Assembly (NCBI GenBank): GCA_015183035.1
Contig: JACZZP010000003.1
Span: 310,001 to 374,000 of the forward strand
DNA from: Meloidogyne chitwoodi
Taxonomy: Eukaryota; Nematoda; Chromadorea; Rhabditida; Meloidogynidae
Reading direction: 5' to 3'
Length of the DNA: 64,000 nucleotides
Shown: positions 50,204 to 59,140 of the stretch, in pieces
How the letters are laid out: each line of letters begins with the position of its first letter
Position numbering within the stretch: position 1 is the stretch's first letter
Position numbers and translations under genes: made by a program
The notes under the pieces: model-generated
Database searches by the model: none
What the model was told of the DNA's origin: nothing
Seen by the model: the letters and a program-made list of their open reading frames with translations, nothing else

Positions 50204-50490
50204 TTTTTTTTATTTAAATAAACTAAAATTATGTAAATAAAATAAAAATTTGGAAAAAGAAAGTTTTCTAAACGTGTCAAAATTTTTTAATTTGAAGAAC
50301 CAAAGATTACTTGCGTCTAATCAGCCCGCGACTAATCGGGAATTTCTTATTTGATTTTGGCGTTTTGTCTGCTTCTTTTTTATTACTGTAATTTTTATTT
50401 GTTGTTTTTATTTTTTAAACTTTCTCTTATGTTAGGATTTTTTAATATTTTATTTAGATTTATTAACTTTTTTTGAAAAAAATCAACAAA
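50204..50490. promoter_or_regulatory. Divergent promoter region of eIF3c and H2A.Z-like gene
   Basis: 287 bp separate the two ATGs, so both promoters share this interval. It contains the only fairly GC-rich patch nearby (about 50318-50340, TCAGCCCGCGACTAATCGGG). No known element recognised. Confidence 0.45.
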
Positions 50491-51282
50491 ATGTCGCCTG
50501 AAAAGGAAGTTGTAAACAACAAAAAGGCCAAAAAAGATCTATTTTCTCCTAAAAAATTAACTATGGCTGAGAGGTCTGGACTTTTGTTCCCGCCACTGCG
50601 TATGAAAAAGAAGCTTAAGGATGGTATATTATTTTTTGTTTTAAATTTGATTTTTGGGGAATAGAGTAGTCAATTTACAGAAATTCTCCTCGTTCCTTTT
50701 CGGTTCTTTCAAGAATTTTAAGGACATATTTCTAGAACTCGTTTTTCTATTAAACTTTTTAACAAATTAATCTTACACTAAAATTATTATCAACTATTTA
50801 GGACGTTATTCTACTCGTGTAACTAAAACAACTTCGGTTTATATGGCTGCTGTGCTCGAGTATCTTACTGCTGAAGTGGTTGAACTCGCAGGAAATGCTG
50901 CACGTGATCTCAAGGTTAAGCGTATTACTCCTCGTCATTTGCATTTGGCGATTCGTGGAGATGAAGAGGTTTTTTTTTAATTTGTGGTTCTTATTCCTTA
51001 GAAAGGTCGTCTTTTTGCTCCAAGGCCTTTGTTAATGCTTTTGGGTAAACAACTTATAGTCATTTTTAGAGTTTAAAACCTTTAACTTGGGGGAAATTTT
51101 AATAATTTTTAGCAAATTTTAATAATTGGGATTTGATGAGTCTTTTAATTTTTAGACATTTTCGTTAAAATAAAATTTAATTATAGCTTGATATGCTTGT
51201 TACCAAAGGAGCAACTGTAGCGGGAGGAGGTGTAATTCCACATATCCATCGGGCTCTTCTTTACAAGGAACATTCAAAGTAA
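50491..51282 (+). CDS. Divergent histone H2A.Z-like variant with H2A-like first half
   Basis: Three exons: 50491-50623, 50802-50968, 51187-51282, 131 aa. The C-terminal half is H2A.Z type: [20 protein letters not shown] and [12 protein letters not shown]. The first half resembles canonical H2A in L1-loop length and in [12 protein letters not shown] and GNAARD. The usual AGLQFPVGRIHRFLK helix start is replaced by [15 protein letters not shown], the docking region carries two extra residues ([13 protein letters not shown]), and the protein ends soon after [13 protein letters not shown]. Acidic-patch Glu/Asp residues remain. Intron presence suggests a replication-independent variant. Could be the species' only HTZ-1 orthologue or an extra paralogue. 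Confidence 0.85.
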
Positions 51283-52773
51283 TAATTAGAAGAAAGTTGA
51301 TGCAATTTGAATTTAAATAAAAGAACTTTTTTTGTTTAAAATGATTTCCTCTGTTATTTAAAATTGTTAATTATTTGATCTCTTTTTCGTCGCAAAAAAC
51401 ATATAATTCTTTATTTTTTGTTTTAATATTTTTATTAAGGATTTGAATATCCTCCTCTTACTTATTAATATTATTCTTCAAGGAAATTTAAATATTATTT
51501 TAAAACTTTAAAATGACACGCAGCAAACAAGTGTATGATTTTTCTAATAATTATATTTTTTTAATTTTTTATTTTAGAATTGCCAATGAAAATGTGAATG
51601 TTTCAAAAAAGTGATGTATCTACAAGTGGGGACATAATTGGCGATAAAACTCGTTGAAAACCTTATTGATGGAAATTGTGACGTGGAAAACCTTGAACCG
51701 ACGTCTGGTATTTTTTATTTTTTTATTAAACCTCTAGCTGTTCTTACGTTTATCCGGGCAAGGTTAGGGACTTTAATTGTTAAATTTTATTTTAAAGACA
51801 TTATTGAGATTAATTTTTATATTTATAGTTTTCTAGGTTTTTAAACGTAAATTTAAAATTAACAAAATAAACACAATTGGCAGTCTAATGATGCATAGGA
51901 AACTTGAGCACTTTTAAGAAAAGTAAAAAAATAAAGTTTCCTTCATTCCTCTATTATCCTTGAAATTCTTTTTCCTTTCGTTAAGAAGGCATTTTTATTT
52001 TCCTGTGGGATGTTAAAAAGTAGAATTTTGCCGCTTTTTTTTATTTTTTTTTATATAAGGCTTTTCAAACAAATTTTAAGTTACATTTTTTATTTTTTTC
52101 TTAAGCATTCCCTCCTTTCGTCACTTTTTTGCAATACAAAAATTTTATTATATGGACGGACATTTTGCTACTTTTTGGCTATTTTACATAATTTTCTGAT
52201 TTTTAAATGAGGTTTTTAATTTTTAATTATTTTTTCACAGTTTTAGTATTTTCTTCTTCTCTTTACTTAATTAATTTTATTTTTTGGGGGAAAACTAAAA
52301 ACTTGCTTTGATTGATTTATCGCATTTTTATGATTATTTTTCGTTGAAAGTTGACTAATGAACAACGAAAAGGGGAGAAAAATGAAGGGTAAATAGAAGA
52401 ATTTTATTATAAATTTATTAGATAATTTTTAACCCATTTCATTTTATTATTTTATATTTTTTTATTGAACAAAAACATTTAATTAAATCCTTAATTTTCA
52501 TATGACAGCATGTAAAGAGGTTAGAAACTTTTTTCTCAAAAATTTAATTTAAAAAAAGAAAAGCCCATTCCCAGATTTGTCCATGTATAATGTCCAAACC
52601 TTCACGATAACCTTCAAAATTTCGTAAAGGCATGGTCACCCAATAATTAAAAATATTAAAAGTCTTTACATGCACAAGCAGCATTTCCATCAATTCTCTG
52701 GGTTCTGACCAAATTTTTGGTAGATAAAACTCTAGATGTAAAAAAGCACACGATTTTGATCCTCCCAAAAGGG
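51283..52773. other. Intergenic region between histone and U2 genes
   Basis: 1.5 kb of T-rich DNA. A possible two-exon micro-ORF begins at about 51513 (MTRSKQ) but ends after roughly 18 codons. ORFs at 51.6 and 52.0 kb are T-rich and unlike proteins. The histone polyadenylation signal AATAAA is near 51315. Confidence 0.5.
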
Positions 52774-52963
52774 AGGAATGCGCCGTTCCCGGAGGTAAGT
52801 GCAAGACCGGGCCGACGCGTGGCAGAGCAGAAGCAAGCTTCCAACTCACGCCCTTTTCCAAAAATTGGTTAATCTCTTTGACCCCGATTGGGGTCGTTAC
52901 GGAGATTAAGCCGTAAAGAACAGATACTACACTTTGATCTTAGCCAAAAGGCCGAGAAGCGAT
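52774..52963 (-). ncRNA. U2 spliceosomal snRNA
   Basis: Minus-strand reading begins ATCGCTTCTCGGCCTTTTGG, the invariant U2 5' end, followed by CTAAGATCAAAGTGTAGTAT with the branch-point-binding GTAGTA. A Sm site AATTTTTGG and the 3' hairpins (GGTCTTGCACTTACCTCCGG, GGAACGGCGCA) follow, about 190 nt. ORFs across this interval are spurious. The 3' end is approximate. It lies upstream of, and divergent from, the homogentisate dioxygenase gene. Confidence 0.95.
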
Positions 52964-53270
52964 AACTTACCTTAAAAAGTAAAATTATAACTCAATTCCT
53001 AAGAAAAACTAATAAATAGGATGGAGAATACATAAAGAAAAATTATTTTAGTTTGAGTGCTTTAGTAGAGAAAAGAAGCAAAAGAAAATAAGAGAGTAGG
53101 TAAGAGAGAAATAAACCTTTAAAAAAACAAGTGTATATGCTTTCGGCAGACGACAGAGACAAAAAGGAACCAAAAAAGTGTTTAATAATCCTTAGGTCAT
53201 TTCCACAATGAAATAACAAGTTTTTGTTGCTGATGTTTTTTAACCATAAATAAACTATTGTTTTATAAGA

Positions 53271-53343
53271 GTTGTGTGGTGTAATTGGTAAGTTCCTTGT
53301 TTCGTTAGGTTATGGGGTGGGTTCGAATCCGGTTGGTGGCAAC
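53271..53343 (+). pseudogene. tRNA-like segment, degenerate
   Basis: 73 bp, with GTTG/CAAC acceptor ends, GGTGTAATTGGTAAG (D-arm-like) and GGGTTCGAATCCGG (B box). The anticodon stem is weak. It lies just upstream of the first readable homogentisate dioxygenase exon, on the same strand. Confidence 0.5.
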
Positions 53344-53465
53344 TATTTTTAATTTAATGTATTGAAATCAGAAAGTTAAGGAATGAGTTGTATAATCTTT
53401 AAAAATTTTTATATTTACATTTCCCGATAAACTTAATTAAAAATTTTTATCATTTTTTATTTTAG

Positions 53466-56143
53466 ACTCTCACCTACTTGGACGGCTTTGAACATCACAG
53501 CACACATCCTGATTTTCCTGATGCACTTCCACCTGTGCTCAACAATCCGCAAAAATGTCCTTACGGATTATATGCTGAACAACTTTCAGGTACTGCGTTC
53601 ACTTGCCCTCGTGCTGTGAACAAACGGACTTGGCTTTATCGAATTCGTCCTTCTGTTGTACATCGACCTTTTGAACGATTTCGTGGGGTTAATGATGAAA
53701 GGTTTTTTAAATTTTTTATAAAATTGGATAAAATTTTGAAAATAATTTGATGAAGCAATTTCCTCAATTTTTAGATTTACCAATCAATTTCCTCAATTTT
53801 TAGATTTACCAATAACTTTGACCGTTTTGAACCTACTCCTAATCAACTGCGCTGGCAACCGCAAAATTTGTTAAAAAGAGTTGAAGATGGAGGAGATAAA
53901 GTTGATTTTGTTGAGGTTTATTTTTTAATTAAAAAGAAAAAAATTTTAAAATTAACAGAGTTTTTACACAATTTGTGGTGCTGGTTCCCCACAAAAACGG
54001 AATGGACTTGCCATACATTTGTACTCGTGTAATGCTCCTATGGAAAACAAAGCTATGCAAAATGCTGATGGGGACATGTTAATTGGTATAAAAAATAAAT
54101 ATTTTTTTTTAATAAAATGATAGCCAAATTTTTGAAATTCTGGCTAAAATTTAGAAAAAAGACAAAAATGTAGGTACAAATTGTGTTCATCTGTGTTTTT
54201 ATTTTTTAATTTAATTTCTTTTTTTGTCTCTTTTCTTTAAACTAAATTTATAAATATTTATAAATTTAGTTTTAAAAAATTAAATTTTATTTTTTTCAGT
54301 TCCACAACAGGGTATTTTACACATTCTTACAGAATTTGGAAAAATTGAGATTAAACCACAAGAGTATTTTTTAAATTTATTTTTATCTATTTTTAAATTA
54401 ATTAATAGAATTGCTGTCATTCCTCAAGGCATTCGTTTCAATGTAAATCCTATTGAGGGCCCTTCTCGTGGTTATTTGCTTGAGGTTTTAAATTTAAAAA
54501 TATTTTTTTTAATTTTTTTAAATTATTTAACTTTCTAGAAATATTTTTAGAATATTTTTGACACAATTTTTGATCTTCTTTTAATTTAAAAAATTAAATA
54601 CATTTAAATCTTCCGTTTTTATGCCTTTAAAATTAAAAAAAAAATATTTTTTTTTAATTTTAATAAATTTTTTTTAATTAAATAAATTTTTTTTAGGTTT
54701 TCGGCTCACATTTTCAATTGCCAGAACTTGGTCCTATTGGAGCTAATGGGTTTTTTTTAATATTTAAATAATTTTTTTAAATTTTATTTTTAAGCCTAGC
54801 AAATCCCCATTGCTTCAAAATACCCACAGCTTTTTTTGAAGAACGTGACTGTAATTTTAAAATAATTAATAAATTTCAAGGATTATTATTTACTGCAAAA
54901 CAGGTTTGTTTTTAATAAAAATATTTTTTAATTAATTTTTTTTTTTTAAAAAAGGAACATTCACCCTTTGATGTTGTTGCGTGGAGAGGAAATTATTTTC
55001 CTTTTAAATTCGATCTTGGCCATTTTATGACAATTAATACTGTTTCGTATGATCATTGTGTGGGTATTTTTTTAATTTTTAAGATTTTAGGATTTTTTTT
55101 AATTTTGAAATACCTCAAAAATCCAAAAAAAAACTAAAAAAAAAATTATTTTTAGGATCCCAGCATTTTTACTGTGCTTACTGCCCCAGGAGTATCCAAA
55201 GGAGTTGCACTCGCCGATTTTGTAATTTTTCCTCCACGTTGGGCTGTTGCTGAAAAAACTTTTCGACCACCATATTTTCATCGTTAGTTTTTTTTGTGTT
55301 TTTTTTTAATTTTAAAAATTGCAATTTTCTTTTCTCTTTTAAAAAAAAATTTTTCCCACAATTATATCTTCTTTTATTTCATTTTTAAGGCAATTGTATG
55401 AGTGAATTTATGGGTCTAATTGTGGGTAAATACGAAGCAAAAGAAGAGGGTTTCCGCCCTGGTGGTGCTTCTCTTCATTCAATAATGACTCCTCATGGGC
55501 CAGACTATTTATGTTTTGAAAATGCTTCTAATGGCGAATTGGGTCCATTGAAAGTGGCAGAAGGGACAATGGTTTATTTTTTTATTAATTTTTATATTTT
55601 TGAAAATTATTTCCCTAAACTCTAACATTTCGGCGCGAAATATCCTTTGGGCGCGGGAGTTTGTAAAATTCCCAAATTAGTACCTAAATTTGTATAATTT
55701 TGCTCAAATATCCTTTATAGTGTTATCCAATTTTGATAAAATTTTCAAAATTTATAGTTCCATATTTAGCCAATTATGAACCAAAAAGTTCAAAAAATGT
55801 CAAATTTTTTGAACTTTTTGGCTATAACCTGTGAAATAATAAAGAAAAAATTTTAAATTTTTTAACAGAGTTGGGGATAACATCAAAGAGAATATTTATA
55901 AAAATGCAAAGTTTAGATTTCATTTTATTAGGTACTTTTTGGCAATTTTATAGGTTAGCGCCAAAATGTAACCGCGCCGAAAAAAAATAATAAAAAAATT
56001 TTAATTTCCAGGCATTTATGTTTGAAAGTTCTCTTAGTTTGGTAGTTACTGACTGGGCAAAAAATGAAAATATTGACAAGGAATATTACAAGGACTGGGA
56101 ACCTCTCAAAAAACATTTTAATTGCGACAAGAAGAAAAAATAA
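53466..56143 (+). CDS. Homogentisate 1,2-dioxygenase (first exon not found)
   Basis: Opens the ring of homogentisate to maleylacetoacetate in tyrosine breakdown, using Fe(II). Exons: 53466-53701, 53804-53915, 53959-54085, 54300-54363, 54409-54484, 54697-54749, 54795-54903, 54955-55059, 55156-55282, 55390-55571, 56012-56143; 440 readable aa of about 445. Signatures: [42 protein letters not shown], and the iron site in [15 protein letters not shown] (His and Glu) and MTPHGPD (His). The first visible exon starts at a splice acceptor without an ATG, so a short upstream exon is missing. One intron holds a palindromic repeat (55628-55982). C. elegans hgo-1 is the counterpart. Confidence 0.94.
55628..55982. 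mobile_element. 355-bp palindromic element with CGGCGCG ends
   Basis: Ends TTTCGGCGCG and CGCGCCGAAA are inverted, and the centre is a strong palindrome around AGTTCAAAAAATGTC near 55800. It sits inside a homogentisate dioxygenase intron. Related fragments occur at 40.87, 41.81 and 42.5 kb. Non-coding. Confidence 0.75.
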
Positions 56144-56278
56144 TTTTTAATTTAATTTTTTAATAAAATTGAAAAAATGTTTTTTTTTATTTAAAAATTG
56201 TTTATTTTCAATTTTCTATTTTTTCTCGAATTTTTTCATTTTTTTAACAATTTTAATTATAATTGAGGAAAATTTAAT

Positions 56279-57236
56279 ATGATTGCAAGTGTTAAATACC
56301 AAATGGAAATGATGTCAACAAAAAATGCAAATAACAATCGAGAACAAAAATGTTTATTAATTACTAATCGAGGTTTATTTTTTAAATAAATTGGGAGTAA
56401 TCGGGCTATTTTTATTAAAAAATAGGGGAATTAATTGTAAAAAGTACGTTGGAGTCGGGTCCTTTTATGCTTTTATTTGAGTCTAATGTATTAAATTTAA
56501 AAAAATTTGCTTAATTTTTAGCGGAGGATGAAGAACATTATTCAACTATGCAACCACCAATAAATTTGACGACAAACAATTGTTCATCCTCTCTTTTACT
56601 TAAAAAAGATTGTCAAAGGAACGGACAGAGAAAAAAGTCAATAACAAGCAATGGAAAGATTGGAGGTTTTTAATTTCTTAGAAATATTTAAAAAAAAGTT
56701 TAAAAATTTTTTTTTAATATTTTGGAACTTACGAATTAGTTATTTTGCGTTTTTAAAACAAAAAATAAGAAAAAATAATAATATGCCACGACCCGGGATC
56801 GAACCGGGGACATTTAGATCTTCAGTCTAACGCTCTCCCTACTGAGCTATCATGGCACTTGGTAAATTTCTTTAAAAATGGTTTAAATAATTTTATTTTA
56901 GGAACATTTCATAAAAATACCAAAAGAACAGATTCATTGTTAACAGACGAAATGGAATTGGATAATTTACAAAATGAAGAAGGAATAACAATAATAGACT
57001 CATCAGATGATGAAGATAATTTGCTAACAAATTTTGCATCAATTAATAATTTTAAAAGATTAGAGGAAGAAAATGATGCTTTAAGAGAAAACAAAGAACA
57101 GGAAGAAGGGTATATTTTAAACTTAAAAATAAAAATAAGTAAGAGATTGAAGAAATTAAAACCTTCAAATTGTTGTTGTATTATTCCTTTTTGGTGGAGG
57201 ACTAATGATAATGTTGAATTTAAGCAATTTAATTAA
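56279..57236 (+). CDS. Small hypothetical protein
   Basis: Three exons: 56279-56372, 56522-56665, 56902-57236, 190 aa, all phases consistent. No family recognised. The middle is acidic with IIDSSDDEDN and a short coiled-coil-like KRLEEENDALRENKEQEE. A basic KISKRLKKLK segment follows, then CCCIIPFWW near the C-terminus, a possible palmitoylation or membrane-touching patch. There is no signal peptide. The ATG lies 135 bp after the homogentisate dioxygenase stop, on the same strand. Intron 2 carries an antisense tRNA-Phe. The gene call rests on consistent splicing only. Confidence 0.6.
56784..56856 (-). tRNA. tRNA-Phe (GAA)
   Basis: Complete cloverleaf on the minus strand: acceptor GCCATGA pairs with TCGTGGC, D arm AGCTCAGTAGGGAGAGC, anticodon arm TTAGA-CTGAAGA-TCTAA, and a T arm with GGTTCGATCCC. 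It lies inside an intron of the gene above, antisense to it. Confidence 0.95.
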
Positions 57237-57554
57237 TTTTTACTTATTTTTTGACACTCTTTTTTCTGTTTTATACTTATTTTTGTATTCTAATTTTCCC
57301 AAAATTAATTTTCTTAAATTTTAAAGATCTCATTAAACTCTCAAATCGATTTCTTTTCAAATTTTAAATAAATCAATTTTTATTTTACTTGTTAAATAGT
57401 GCTAAAAACCGTTCCCTTTCGTAACAATCATGTCGTGCCTTAAACATTCTATCTTGTCATATCTGGCAAGTTAGGCAGCATTGGGAATTTTCACCGAAAA
57501 ATAGTCAAAATTTTATTTTTTTTTAATTTTAACAACAAAAAATGAAATATTTTT
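57237..57554. other. Convergent intergenic spacer
   Basis: 318 bp between the stop of the small unknown gene and the BOLA3 stop. T-rich; nothing recognised apart from CAAGTTAGGCA at about 57467, also present at 44.5 kb. Confidence 0.5.
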
Positions 57555-58136
57555 TTATTTCTTTACTATCGGTTTTGTTTCAATTACAATCCCATGCATT
57601 TCTTTAATTTCTTTTTTGAGCACTTCGTTGATAATTTTGTGTTGCTTCACTTTTGGTATACCTTCAAATTGGGTTGATTCAACAGAAACTCTAAACATTG
57701 CGCCACAACCACCTGAAAATGTAATTATTCTGAAATATATTTTTGGGTCAAAATCAGAATTTTTTTGAAAATCAGAATTTAATTTAATCAAAATTCTGGT
57801 CAAATTCTGAAATTTTTTGGATTAAAATCAGAATTTATCTAATCAAAATTCTGATTTAATTTTTATAAAATCAGAATTCTAATCCATTAAGAAATAATTT
57901 TAAAAAAAACCTGAAATATCCTCAACTTTAACCACATCACCACTTTCCTCTGGAAATTGATCTTTTAACAATTTAATAATAGAAGTTTCTTTTTGTAAAT
58001 TATCAGAAGAATGTTGTTGTGACATTGAGAAGGAAGTTAAAATAAATTTCCTTTTATTTAATTCACCACTTTGAATTAAATATTTATTTTTTGCTAAAGA
58101 AGAAAAATTTTGAAAACGTTTTAAAATTAAAAACAT
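57555..58136 (-). CDS. BolA-like protein 3 (mitochondrial Fe-S cluster factor)
   Basis: BOLA3 helps deliver [4Fe-4S] clusters to lipoate synthase and other mitochondrial targets. Two exons: 58136-57911 and 57712-57555, 127 aa. The BolA domain is clear: IIKLLKDQFPEESGDVVKVE, the cluster-binding SGGCGAMFRVSVES with its Cys, then KQHKIINEVLKKEIKEMHGI with the conserved His. The N-terminal 35 residues are basic and hydroxylated without acids (FLILKRFQNFSSLAKNKY), consistent with a mitochondrial presequence. Its intron is filled with AATTCTGATTT-type repeats. Confidence 0.92.
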
Positions 58137-59140
58137 TTAAAAAATATTCTGAAAATTAAAAAAAAAAATTTTTTTCAATTAATTAAAAAAGAGATAAAGT
58201 GTAAAAAAGCTTTTTTCAATTTAAAAAATACAATTAAATTTATAAAAAAATTTTTTAATTTTATGTCAACATTATACAAAATTAATTAGATAAATCCAAG
58301 TCTGTGCGCCAAAAATTAATTTTTTGAAAAAACGCAAATTTTGGTAATTGAAAAATTTTTTGCGCACAACTAAAGAAAATAAAAGATTTACACTTTATCA
58401 AAAAGATCAACATTATTAATATTTTGGATTTATCAGTTAAATGGAAAAAATTCCTGAAAATACAATTAATTATACTATTCTACGAATCACAAAAAAACAA
58501 AATATTTAAAATAATTGGAATTAAAGAAAAAAGTAGTATAACAGGAAATGCTTAAAAGAGACAGAATGTTATTACCAAAATTCTGATTTTTTTAGTTTCA
58601 GAATTTTATTTAAATTAACACAAGTTTTGTTTTGTTTTAATTTAAGAATCAGAATTCTGATTTTAAATCAGAAATTTCAATTTCTTATAACCAGAATTTC
58701 TGATTTTTGTTTTTAATTTAAAATCAGAACTTTTACTAAAAATCAGAAATTTAAATGAAAAATTCTGATTTTTAATTTAAAAACCAGAATTATGGTACAA
58801 AATTCTCAATTTCTGATTTTTATTATTATTTCACAACCATTACAACTTGAAAATATATAAAAACAATTGTTTTTTTAAGTTTAAAATTTAAGCGGAATTA
58901 AAAATATATCAACAAGGAGACATATTTTAGAGTAGAATAATTTATACATAAAAAAATACGAAAATTTAAATTATTATTTTTATTTATTTTCCTCACAAAG
59001 ACAAAATATAATTTTTAATAAAATTTGTCGTATTTTTTTTTGCGTGACCACGCATATATATTTTTATCATTCAACTCAAATTTTTATTAATTATTTTTTA
59101 AGACTCTAATTAACCTTTTCAATAAAAAAATTTTTTTTAT
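58137..59140. other. Intergenic region between BOLA3 and AP-1 gamma
   Basis: 1.0 kb. Its centre (58580-58820) is packed with TCAGAATTCTGATTT-type short palindromes like those in the BOLA3 intron. No gene is visible. Confidence 0.5.

Noticed and set aside
51513..51615. Two-exon micro-ORF beginning MTRSKQ
   Set aside because: A donor and acceptor in phase exist, but only about 18 codons result and no family fits; probably chance.
52544..52861. ORFs of 105 and 62 aa
   Set aside because: They overlap the U2 snRNA gene and have no protein features.
16657..53343. Calling the ten tRNA-like segments functional tRNAs
   Set aside because: Only the Gln and Phe genes form full cloverleaves; the others lack acceptor or anticodon stems.
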